DNA of 64,000 nucleotides from assembly GCF_000430825.1 (NCBI RefSeq), contig NZ_AUMT01000004.1:124001-188000 (forward strand), read 5' to 3'. The position numbers were made by a program, and so were the translations under genes. The DNA comes from Chryseobacterium daeguense DSM 19388 (GTDB lineage: Bacteria > Bacteroidota > Bacteroidia > Flavobacteriales > Weeksellaceae). Within the stretch, counting starts at the first letter, position 1. Every line of letters starts with the position of its first letter. Under the pieces are notes generated by a model that searched no databases, was not told the origin of the DNA, and saw only the letters and a list, made by a program, of their open reading frames with translations. Below, in pieces: positions 26,615 through 33,680 of this stretch.

Positions 26615-28402
26615 ATGACTAAACTTAATAAAACACTAAAAGGAGGTGAGTTTTTAATAAAAGAAATTCAGGCTGATGAAATCTTCTCTTTGGAAGAACT
26701 AAGCGAAGAGCAAAAAATGCTTCGCGATTCTGCGAAAGAATTTATAGATAGAGAAGTTATTCCTCATCATGATCGTTTTGAGAAAAAAGATTATGAATTA
26801 ACGGAAAAAACAATGCGTCAGCTTGGCGAAATGGGACTTTTGGGAATTACCGTTCCTGAAGAATACGGAGGCCTTGGAATGGGATTCGTAAGTACTATGT
26901 TGGCTTGTGATTATGTTTCAGGTGGAAATGGTTCATTGGCAACAGCTTATGGAGCGCATACAGGAATCGGAACGCTTCCGACTCTTTTGTATGGTACCGA
27001 AGAATTAAAAAAGAAATACCTTCCGGACCTTGCTACAGGAACAAAATTTGGGGCATATTGCTTAACGGAGCCTGATGCTGGTTCTGATGCTAACTCTGGA
27101 AAGACAAGAGCAAGACTGTCTGAAGACGGCAAACATTATATCATCAACGGACAAAAAATGTGGATCTCAAACGCAGGTTTTGCAGATACTTTCACTTTGT
27201 TTGCAAAAATTGATGATGATAAAAACATTACCGGTTTCGTGATCAACCGTTCAGAATTGGAAGATCCGAACAGTTTAACATTAGGTGAGGAAGAACATAA
27301 ATTAGGTATCCGCTCCTCTTCTACGCGCCAGGTTTTCTTCAATGATATGAAAATTCCTGTTGAAAATATGCTGGGTGAAAGAAACAACGGGTTCAAAATC
27401 GCTTTGAATGCATTAAATGTGGGGAGAATTAAACTTGCTGCCGCAAACCTTGACGGACAAAGAAGAATTTTAAACCACGCCATTCAGTATTCAAATGAGA
27501 GAAAGCAGTTTGGTGTTTCTATTTCTACTTTTGGAGCTATCAGAAAAAAGCTTGCAGAGATGGCAACGGGTATTTTCGTGAGTGAAGCTGGCTCTTACCG
27601 TTTGGCAAAAAATGTTGAAGATAAGATTGCAGAATTGGTTGCAGGAGGAATGGATCATAAGCAGGCTGAATTAAAAGGTGTTGAAGAATTTGCTGTAGAA
27701 GCTTCTATTCTTAAAGTTTTTGTATCGGATCTTACGCAGATTACGGCTGATGAAGGAATACAGATCTATGGTGGAATGGGCTTCTCAGAAGATACTCCAA
27801 TGGAATCTGCATGGAGAGATGCAAGAATCGGAAGAATCTACGAAGGAACCAACGAAATCAACAGGCTTCTTGCCGTTGGAATGCTGATCAAAAGAGCGAT
27901 GAAAGGAGAATTAGACTTATTATCTCCGGCAATGGCGATCAGCAAAGAATTGATGGGAATTCCGTCTTTTGAAGTTCCCGATTATTCAGCATTTATGAGT
28001 GAAGAAAAAGCAATTATTGCGAATCTTAAGAAAGTTTTCTTAATGGTTTCCGGTGCTGCACTTCAAAAATTCATGATGGATATTGAAAAACAACAGCATT
28101 TGTTATTAAACGCTTCTGAAATCCTTAACCAGATCTACATGGCTGAATCTACAGTTTTAAGAGCAGAAAAACATTTCTCTGCTGATTCTGTGGAGGCTGC
28201 AATGGCACAGTTAAACCTTTACAAAGCCGTCGAAAAAATCATCGTAGCGGCAAAAGAAGGAATCATCTCTTTCGCGGAAGGTGACGAGCAGAGAATGATG
28301 CTTTCCGTACTGAGAAGATTTACAAAATATACAAATCATCCTAATGTAGTGGCGCTTACAGAGAAAGTGGCTGCTCATTACATCAATAAAGGAAATTATT
28401 AA
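26615..28402 (+). CDS. Acyl-CoA dehydrogenase (FadE-like)
   Basis: A 595-residue flavoenzyme for the first oxidation of acyl-CoA. It has the standard acyl-CoA dehydrogenase core: LGEMGLLGITVPEEYGG, the FAD-contacting YCLTEPDAGSDANS and MWISNAG, YGGMGFSEDTPMESAWRD, and the catalytic glutamate region RIYEGTNEINRLL (about residue 425). An extra C-terminal helical domain (about 440-595), as in long-chain types, makes it longer than the 380-residue short-chain enzymes. It ends the operon and is followed by a strong terminator. Confidence 0.95.
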   Translation: MTKLNKTLKGGEFLIKEIQADEIFSLEELSEEQKMLRDSAKEFIDREVIPHHDRFEKKDYELTEKTMRQLGEMGLLGITVPEEYGGLGMGFVSTMLACDYVSGGNGSLATAYGAHTGIGTLPTLLYGTEELKKKYLPDLATGTKFGAYCLTEPDAGSDANSGKTRARLSEDGKHYIINGQKMWISNAGFADTFTLFAKIDDDKNITGFVINRSELEDPNSLTLGEEEHKLGIRSSSTRQVFFNDMKIPVENMLGERNNGFKIALNALNVGRIKLAAANLDGQRRILNHAIQYSNERKQFGVSISTFGAIRKKLAEMATGIFVSEAGSYRLAKNVEDKIAELVAGGMDHKQAELKGVEEFAVEASILKVFVSDLTQITADEGIQIYGGMGFSEDTPMESAWRDARIGRIYEGTNEINRLLAVGMLIKRAMKGELDLLSPAMAISKELMGIPSFEVPDYSAFMSEEKAIIANLKKVFLMVSGAALQKFMMDIEKQQHLLLNASEILNQIYMAESTVLRAEKHFSADSVEAAMAQLNLYKAVEKIIVAAKEGIISFAEGDEQRMMLSVLRRFTKYTNHPNVVALTEKVAAHYINKGNY

Positions 28403-28435
28403 TATCTCTTATAAATTTGATTTAAATTGATAAAC

Positions 28436-28466
28436 AAAAACGTTTCTTTTTTAGGAACGTTTTTTG
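28436..28466 (+). terminator. Terminator of the beta-oxidation operon
   Basis: An 11-bp stem with one G-T pair, AAAAACGTTTC (28436-28446) against GGAACGTTTTT (28454-28464), followed by T. Confidence 0.8.
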
Positions 28467-28553
28467 TTTTGTGAAAAACACTTTTAAGTGAAGAATTAAT
28501 TTTATACTTTCGCTTCAGATTTTAACGAAAAAAATATAAAGCATTAGCTTTTC

Positions 28554-28690
28554 TTGTTCTGGAAAAACTGTCAACTTTCAAGATGTACAAGAATATGCAG
28601 TGCTCACGCTTCGGCGTGGGCTATTGTTTATTTGTACATCGGGTATGACAGTACCTCCAGAACAATAGACATAGTTCCACGCTTTTTTTA
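28554..28690 (+). ncRNA. Candidate structured RNA with rod fold and competing terminator fold
   Basis: Four nested stems form a rod: TTGTTCTGG (28554-28562) with CCAGAACAA (28657-28665), ACTGTCA (28567-28573) with TGACAGT (28646-28652), GATGTACAA (28582-28590) with TTGTACATC (28632-28640), and GCTCACGC with GCGTGGGC (28602-28621) capped by TTCG. An exclusive alternative pairs CTATTGTT (28621-28628) with AACAATAG (28661-28668) and GCGTGG (28614-28619) with CCACGC (28678-28683) just before seven T. A weak promoter-like TACTTTCG lies at 28505. The length of about 175 bases from there would suit 6S RNA or an attenuator. No family name can be assigned by eye. Confidence 0.6.
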
Positions 28691-28914
28691 TGCAATAAGT
28701 GAAAGGAACATGCAAAATATTTTTTAGCCTGTTCTGTTTTACTTTGCGTATTAAAAGGAAAGCATAGAAAGTTTTAAAAACAGCTAGCTAGGGATTGGAA
28801 AATATTTAAAAGGTGGGAATTACCGAAAACCCGCCCCCGAAAGGAAAGTCAAATGATCTCTGTTGATCTTTTTGACAAAATAAGTAGGAACAAATGATAT
28901 AATAAATTATCAAA
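28691..28914. other. Spacer before the small peptide gene
   Basis: No supported gene. A TTGACA (28872-28877) with TATAAT 20 bases later (28898-28903) lies just before the ATG at 28915 and may be its promoter. The rest is AT-rich apart from a C-rich patch at 28830-28845. Confidence 0.35.
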
Positions 28915-29121
28915 ATGAAAAAAACATTATTAACACTTTGCTTTTTAGGAACTATTATTGTGTCTGTTTTTCCATTTAGAACTTCTTGTGGACAAGTTGT
29001 AAGTGTAAACACACCATCAAGCTATTCTACATCTCAGATACAAAATTATCTTTCTGGCGTGAATACAGCTGTTTGTGGAACTTTTGTACACGCAAGTTCT
29101 ATACAAATTTATGTTCATTAA
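28915..29121 (+). CDS. Small exported peptide upstream of the GLPGLI gene
   Basis: A 68-residue product with a clear signal peptide (MKKTLLTLCFLGTIIVSVF) and a mature part of about 43 residues rich in Ser, Thr, Val and Gln (VVSVNTPSSYSTSQIQNYLS). Two cysteines (25 and 54) could form a disulfide after export. Arg22 makes the Cys25 region a poor lipobox. I recognise no family. It is followed by a 24-bp palindrome and then a GLPGLI gene in the same direction, so partial termination could make peptide in excess of the GLPGLI protein. Confidence 0.7.
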   Translation: MKKTLLTLCFLGTIIVSVFPFRTSCGQVVSVNTPSSYSTSQIQNYLSGVNTAVCGTFVHASSIQIYVH

Positions 29122-29128
29122 ATTACCA

Positions 29129-29152
29129 GCTCACATTTATATAAATGTGAGC
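29129..29152. terminator. 24-bp perfect palindrome between the peptide and GLPGLI genes
   Basis: GCTCACATTTAT and its exact reverse complement abut without a loop; a short hairpin with a T-rich tail (ATTTATTTATC) would form. It probably acts as a leaky terminator or an mRNA stabiliser for the upstream peptide gene. Confidence 0.65.
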
Positions 29153-29170
29153 ATTTATTTATCTATACTA

Positions 29171-29968
29171 ATGAAAAATTTAATAATAATCATCTGTTTT
29201 TTATTTTTTAATCACATATTTCCCCAAATTGGTTTCAATGTAGAGTATGAGGCAGATTACAAATTAGAATACAAAATTTATAAAAAAAGAATGGGGGTTC
29301 AGGAGACAGGATTTGCATTGCTAATAAATGCAAAAGAATCGTACTTTAAAAATATGGCAAAATATGTAAGTGATTCTTTAAAATATGAAAAAAAAATTAT
29401 TCCAAGTGGTGATAATTTAAAAGATGCTTTAAATACAATGCAATATTACACTGAATTTACTGAAAATATTGGTATGACCGAAAGTAAAATATACATTACG
29501 GCACCTATAGATGATAAAAATTTTAAGTATGAAGAAAACAATGATATTTTCTGGAAAATACTGCCGGAATTTAAGAAAATAGGAAATTATAACTGTCAGA
29601 AAGCAATTACAGTAAGATACGGAAGAACATGGATTGCTTATTTTGCAAAAGAAATTCCTTTTCCATTTGGACCTTATAAATTCGGTAAATTACCAGGACT
29701 TATCCTTGAAGTCTTTGATTCAGAAAATGATTACCATTATACACTTTATAAATTTGGAAAAAGAAAATATTTTTGTAAATCGGCAAACTTGGAATCCAGA
29801 GCACAATCTGTGAAAAAAGAAAAAATTTTTGATTATAAAAGGAAACAGCTTTTGAATATGCTTGGAGATTTCCGATATATTGAAGAACAGGAAATAAGAA
29901 CCAAAGCAATAAAAAACATGACAGAAAATATGAAAAGCTATAACCCAATCGAATTAAAAATATATTAA
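29171..29968 (+). CDS. GLPGLI family protein
   Basis: A 265-residue secreted protein started at the ATG at 29171 (MKNLIIIICFLFFNHIFPQ, a signal peptide). The open frame extends upstream to 29075 but that part lacks any signal sequence and overlaps the palindrome. The family-defining motif is in GPYKFGKLPGLILEVFD near residue 177. GLPGLI proteins are a Bacteroidetes-specific group of unknown function, often in several copies per genome and near TonB receptors or small exported peptides. Confidence 0.88.
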   Translation: MKNLIIIICFLFFNHIFPQIGFNVEYEADYKLEYKIYKKRMGVQETGFALLINAKESYFKNMAKYVSDSLKYEKKIIPSGDNLKDALNTMQYYTEFTENIGMTESKIYITAPIDDKNFKYEENNDIFWKILPEFKKIGNYNCQKAITVRYGRTWIAYFAKEIPFPFGPYKFGKLPGLILEVFDSENDYHYTLYKFGKRKYFCKSANLESRAQSVKKEKIFDYKRKQLLNMLGDFRYIEEQEIRTKAIKNMTENMKSYNPIELKIY

Positions 29969-30019
29969 TTTTCTGATAAGCAGAAGTAAATCTTATTTTG
30001 CTAAAATAAATATCGCTAA

Positions 30020-30046
30020 ATGCCCCAATATTTTGTGGCATTTTTT
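30020..30046 (+). terminator. Terminator of the GLPGLI gene
   Basis: ATGCCCCAA (30020-30028) pairs with TTGTGGCAT (30033-30041) with one mismatch, followed by six T. It touches the next promoter. Confidence 0.65.
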
Positions 30047-30053
30047 ATTTTTG
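30046..30053 (+). promoter_or_regulatory. -7 promoter element of the HD-hydrolase gene
   Basis: TATTTTTG, an exact TAnnTTTG match, 18 bases before the ATG at 30072. Confidence 0.5.
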
Positions 30054-30071
30054 TAATCTACTTTACTTACA

Positions 30072-30518
30072 ATGACAAAAGAAGAACTATTACATAAAGC
30101 AATAAAAATTGCAGACAAAGCACACAAAGGTCAAACTGATAAATACCATGCTCCCTACATCGCTCACGTTATGCGTGTGATGGAATACGGAAAAACAATG
30201 GACGAAAAGATCGTAGGCGTGTTGCATGATGTGGTGGAAGATCATCCGCTGGAATTCAGCCTAGACTATTTGAGAAGCGAAGGTTTTCCGGAATATATCA
30301 TTTTTGCAATCAGCTGCCTGACGAAATTTGATCCGGATGAAGATTACGACGATTTCGTAAAAAGAACAGAGCGCTCCCCTCTTGCTGTTGCCGTAAAGCT
30401 GAACGACCTTCGTGATAATATGGATCTGAGAAGGGTCAACAGAGAATTAACTCAGAAAGATATTAAAAGGTTCAATAAATATTTGAAGGCTTATCATTAT
30501 CTGACAGAAAAATATTAA
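30072..30518 (+). CDS. Small HD-domain phosphohydrolase (RelA/SpoT hydrolase- or MESH1-like)
   Basis: A 148-residue protein that is essentially one HD domain: His32 (PYIAHVMRV), His52-Asp53 (GVLHDVVED) and the distal Asp in VKLNDLRDN (about 112). These are the metal ligands of the ppGpp hydrolase fold of SpoT and MESH1. No synthetase, TGS or ACT domain is present. ppGpp or a related nucleotide is therefore a plausible substrate but unproven. Its stop overlaps the convergent DUF2490 stop by four bases. Confidence 0.85.
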   Translation: MTKEELLHKAIKIADKAHKGQTDKYHAPYIAHVMRVMEYGKTMDEKIVGVLHDVVEDHPLEFSLDYLRSEGFPEYIIFAISCLTKFDPDEDYDDFVKRTERSPLAVAVKLNDLRDNMDLRRVNRELTQKDIKRFNKYLKAYHYLTEKY

Positions 30519-31231
30519 TCCGCACCCGGATAATCATACGTTTTCACAGGGTGATTCGTACCATCAATATTAATATTTAAAGCTAAATAAACGAAATGTA
30601 AATTTTTATTTCCTGCAGCATCAAATTCTCTCTGCCATAAGTACCCCGTTGCAATTCCGAAGTAATCATCAATCTGATAACCGAATCCTCCATAGACTCT
30701 GTTTCTTGCAAACGTAGGTTTCATAGGGCTTACAAAGAAAATTTCGTCGTAAGCATTGGCGAAAACGGTTCCTTTTTTTACTTCTTTGGCATTTAATGGC
30801 ACACTGATGTTCAGACGGTAACGGTAACGCATCCTTTGGGAAGATTTGTCTGTTTTTGGCTCATAAAACCAGCTTTTTTCAACGCGGAAACGGTTTTCAA
30901 ATTTTACGATCCCTTTTTTCAGATCAATCACATCCTGAAGCCATACACGGAACTCTTCCCTGCTCAGGCTGTGATTTTTATAGTTGACGTATCTTCCAAG
31001 ACCTACGAAAGGCTTATGGTTTTTGGTGAGATAATATCCCAACCCACCTTTCGCTTCATAATAGTCGGGATAAGAATATTCTTCATTTCCTCTAAGCTGC
31101 CCCTCCGCATAAAGAAAAAATTTAGGATGAAACTTGTAAGTGAGAGTCACTGCATTGAAGCTGGAAATATGCTCCTGTGCTTTGAAAAACGTAATACTTA
31201 AAAATAAACTCAGACTTAAAAACAGTTTCAT
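30515..31231 (-). CDS. DUF2490-type outer-membrane beta-barrel protein
   Basis: A 238-residue protein started at the ATG at 31229-31231 (MKLFLSLSLFLSITFFKAQ, signal peptide). The longer frame from 31270 is excluded by the promoter at 31250-31257. Alternating aromatic strands (FFLYAEGQLRGNEEYSYPDYYEAKGGLGYYL, RMRYRYRLNISVPL, RNRVYGGFGYQIDDYFGIATGYLWQREFD) and the end of short strands fit the DUF2490 barrel family, whose role is unknown. It is followed downstream by nothing on its strand. Confidence 0.8.
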   Translation of the reverse strand: MKLFLSLSLFLSITFFKAQEHISSFNAVTLTYKFHPKFFLYAEGQLRGNEEYSYPDYYEAKGGLGYYLTKNHKPFVGLGRYVNYKNHSLSREEFRVWLQDVIDLKKGIVKFENRFRVEKSWFYEPKTDKSSQRMRYRYRLNISVPLNAKEVKKGTVFANAYDEIFFVSPMKPTFARNRVYGGFGYQIDDYFGIATGYLWQREFDAAGNKNLHFVYLALNINIDGTNHPVKTYDYPGAD

Positions 31232-31249
31232 TTTCTTAAAAAATTTTTG

Positions 31250-31257
31250 CAAATGTA
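31250..31257 (-). promoter_or_regulatory. -7 promoter element of the DUF2490 gene
   Basis: Minus strand TACATTTG, an exact TAnnTTTG match, 18 bases before the ATG at 31231. Confidence 0.55.
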
Positions 31258-31308
31258 AAGTAATTAACAATTTCGTAATATTAACTTTAATTTACTTTCT
31301 ATTAACAT

Positions 31309-33120
31309 TTACTTAATATTGATAGTGTACGAAAAACCAAGATGGAACCATCTTTCCGGCATTTTAACTCCAAAGGTTTCTGTATATGAAGTATTTGTTA
31401 TGTTATTAATTAATATATAAATCGAAAAATCATTTTTCGCGAAACTTATTTTTCCGTCTAGAAGGTTATAGCTTCCCAGATTTACCCTTTCATTGTACCT
31501 GTAAATAATTTCATTTGTAAAATTTTTAAGGAATCTAGTCTCTAATTTTGCAATAAACTGGTGTTTTAAATTATCCAGAACATACCTCGACACAAAATCA
31601 TTAGATGCCTTAAATTCGTTTTCAAGATAAGTATATCCCGCAGAATATTTTAACCATCGTAAAACTCTGTGGTTAAGCTCAATTTCAATTCCTTTTGAAT
31701 TGATTTCACCCACATTTTGGGCGTACCAGATTGGATCATTTAAGGAGTTTTTGATCCAGTCGATAGAGTTTTTGGAATTTCTCATAAAGCCGCTGACTTT
31801 TGCACTTAATCCTTTATTCTGATATTCGTACCCGATTTCTGCTGAAACCGCATTTTCAGGCTGCAGGTCAGGATTTCCCTGCTCTGTTTTGCTTACATAA
31901 AAAAGGTCTGTAAAAGTGGGAACCCTCGACACTCTCGAAATATTTCCGTAAACTTTATTGTTTGAATTAAAATTATATCCTACATCCAATCCAGGGTAGA
32001 AAAAATTACCTTCCTTGGAGTAATTTGCCCATGAAAAACCGGGACTTACATTTAATTTTTTATCTAATAAAGAAAAATGATGCTCAAAGAATATCTGTGA
32101 AACGAAGCGGTTTCTGTCTCCTAAATTATTACTTGCCAGAAATTCTTTTCTCAGTTCTACTCCTACTCCTGTAGTTCCCAGGCTCCATTGATAGCTGGAA
32201 TTCACTTCTCCTCCCACGTTGTTCCCGATGTGCATATTTCTGTAGATTTCAGGTTTTTGCCTGTTAAATACATACATATCCTGCCCTCTTCGCCAGTAAA
32301 TATTGGAATGGAACTTTAAATTTCCAAACGACTGCTGATGCGCAACACTTACCACGGAAGCCTGTGTTTCCTCATATTGCTCGGTGGCCTGTGGTGAAGA
32401 ATAAAAACCGTTTGCCCCGAATTTTTTCTCGGAAAAGCCGGCCTGCAGCCTTATATCACCATCTTTTATGTTTAATTTGCTTTGATAAAAAACATTTCTT
32501 ATTTCATAGTCGGTATTATGCATATATCCCTGGGAAGCCGATGAATTGGCCTGCAGGGTATTCGAAAATTTTTCATTTCCCAGTTGGGCATTTAATCCCA
32601 GTCCATAACTTTCATAGTCGCCGGCTTCGGCATTTATTTTTACTCTTTTTCCGATATGAGTTTTGGTGATTACATTAATAACCCCCGCAAAAGCATTCTG
32701 TCCGAATTTTCTCGCACCCGGACCTTTAATAACTTCAATTCTTTCCACATCTTCAAGATCTATCGGCAAGTTCATGGAATTGTGGCCTGTCTGAGAATCA
32801 TTCATCCTGATACCGTTTAAAAGCAAAAGCACCTGCTCAAAAGAACTCCCGCGAAATCCAAGATCACTCTGCACGCCGTTCGCACCACGTCTTCTGATAT
32901 CCATACCGGGAATCTGCTGTAAAATCTCATCAATGCTTTTTGCCGGAGAATTTTCTATTTCCTCCCTGGTGATGATGGTGATATTTTGATTGGCTATTTT
33001 GTAAGGAATAGAAATAAGTTTCCCTTGAATTTCAATGGTTTCAATATCAGTAGCTTTTTCCTGGGCATGTAAGGAAAACATGGCTGCAAGAAAAAAAACA
33101 CTTCCTATTTTTTTTATCAT
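31309..33120 (-). CDS. TonB-dependent receptor (BtuB/siderophore type)
   Basis: A 603-residue outer-membrane receptor: signal peptide (1-19), plug domain (about 35-150, with IDEILQQIPGMDIRRRGANGVQSDLGFRG and VERIEVIKGPGARKFGQNAFAGVINVITK), then a 22-strand barrel ending FSYTINIK. No CarboxypepD-like N-terminal extension is present, so it is the slim BtuB-like type, not SusC. The ligand (cobalamin, siderophore or other) is not readable. A consensus promoter lies at 33143-33174, and a micro-ORF plus terminator lies upstream. I see no cobalamin riboswitch. Confidence 0.93.
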   Translation of the reverse strand: MIKKIGSVFFLAAMFSLHAQEKATDIETIEIQGKLISIPYKIANQNITIITREEIENSPAKSIDEILQQIPGMDIRRRGANGVQSDLGFRGSSFEQVLLLLNGIRMNDSQTGHNSMNLPIDLEDVERIEVIKGPGARKFGQNAFAGVINVITKTHIGKRVKINAEAGDYESYGLGLNAQLGNEKFSNTLQANSSASQGYMHNTDYEIRNVFYQSKLNIKDGDIRLQAGFSEKKFGANGFYSSPQATEQYEETQASVVSVAHQQSFGNLKFHSNIYWRRGQDMYVFNRQKPEIYRNMHIGNNVGGEVNSSYQWSLGTTGVGVELRKEFLASNNLGDRNRFVSQIFFEHHFSLLDKKLNVSPGFSWANYSKEGNFFYPGLDVGYNFNSNNKVYGNISRVSRVPTFTDLFYVSKTEQGNPDLQPENAVSAEIGYEYQNKGLSAKVSGFMRNSKNSIDWIKNSLNDPIWYAQNVGEINSKGIEIELNHRVLRWLKYSAGYTYLENEFKASNDFVSRYVLDNLKHQFIAKLETRFLKNFTNEIIYRYNERVNLGSYNLLDGKISFAKNDFSIYILINNITNTSYTETFGVKMPERWFHLGFSYTINIK

Positions 33121-33142
33121 ATCAGAATTAGTTTCGCGAGTC

Positions 33143-33174
33143 CAAAAGTACTGGAGTTCGGGAAGACATACAAA
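33143..33174 (-). promoter_or_regulatory. Complete Bacteroidetes promoter of the TonB receptor
   Basis: On the minus strand TTTG (33174-33171), 20 bases, then TACTTTTG (33150-33143), matching both -33 and -7 consensus. Start is about 20 bases further at 33120. Confidence 0.7.
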
Positions 33175-33186
33175 TGATACTTGTCA

Positions 33187-33218
33187 TAAAAAAAGATGCA
33201 GCTGGAGAACTGCATCTT
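33187..33218 (-). terminator. Minus-strand terminator upstream of the TonB receptor promoter
   Basis: AAGATGCAG (33193-33201) pairs with CTGCATCTT (33210-33218). On the minus strand it is followed by seven T, so it ends a transcript coming from further right, where only a micro-ORF is seen. Confidence 0.7.
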
Positions 33219-33232
33219 GGGAAGTAATTTCG

Positions 33233-33283
33233 TTATCTTTTTCTCATTAAATGTGTAACTAGATCTCTGAATAACTTTCTCAT
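33233..33283 (-). CDS. Candidate 16-codon basic leader peptide
   Basis: ATG at 33281-33283 opens a 16-codon frame, MRKLFRDLVTHLMRKR, ending TAA 15 bases before the terminator hairpin at 33218. Six of 16 residues are Arg or Lys. The order short ORF, hairpin, T run, receptor promoter looks like an attenuator or a small regulatory transcript. No exact promoter is visible upstream (best is TAAATATG at 33301-33294). Low confidence that it is translated. Confidence 0.35.
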   Translation of the reverse strand: MRKLFRDLVTHLMRKR

Positions 33284-33655
33284 TTCTATATTACATATTT
33301 ATGAATACAATTTTAAATAATTTTAAAATATAAAACAATAGTATTAATTAAAAAAACTTAAAAAATCTTAAAATTTAATATTGGAAATCAATGCTATGCA
33401 TAGCTTTGAGTATTCATTTGCATTAATTTAATCTTTAAATTCTTGGAATATTGCATCATTAGTAATTCCTCTGTCTAATTATTATAAATCTTTAATTCGT
33501 CTTTATAAACCTAATGGGTTTTTAAAACCCGTTAGGTTTTGAGCCAATAAAAATGCATTAACTTAGTCCCATTCGTTGAAAAAAGTATAATATATATAGA
33601 GAGTTCATATTAAACTTCTGTTAAACTAAATCATAAAAAATACACTGAAAATTCG
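33284..33655. other. AT-rich spacer upstream of uvrA
   Basis: No gene seen. Holds the hairpin repeat at 33507-33539 and a 12-bp palindrome GCTATGCATAGC at 33393-33404 of unknown meaning. Confidence 0.5.
33507..33539. repeat. AAACCTAA hairpin repeat
   Basis: A 16-bp stem with one G-T pair: AAACCTAATGGGTTTT (33507-33522), one-base loop, AAAACCCGTTAGGTTT (33524-33539). It resembles a palindromic repeat common between genes in flavobacteria. Confidence 0.7.
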
Positions 33656-33663
33656 TATTTTTG
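33656..33663 (+). promoter_or_regulatory. -7 promoter element of uvrA
   Basis: TATTTTTG, an exact TAnnTTTG match, 17 bases before the ATG at 33681. Confidence 0.55.
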
Positions 33664-33680
33664 TTGGTCTCAATTTTACT

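Noticed and set aside
28554..28665. Signal recognition particle RNA
   Set aside because: The conserved apical GGAA/AGCAG segment of bacterial 4.5S RNA is absent; only the rod-like shape is shared.
28806..29012. 68-codon minus-strand frame with a hydrophobic middle
   Set aside because: It overlaps the signal peptide gene antisense, has no promoter match and its hydrophobicity mirrors the AT-rich sense strand.
33121..33300. Cobalamin riboswitch upstream of the BtuB-like receptor
   Set aside because: No B12-box-like conserved sequence and the leader is only about 20 bases from the mapped-by-eye promoter.
33393..33404. GCTATGCATAGC palindrome resembling the MarR sites
   Set aside because: The core ATGCATGCAT of the two MarR operators is not present; spacing is four bases shorter, so it is not taken as the same operator.
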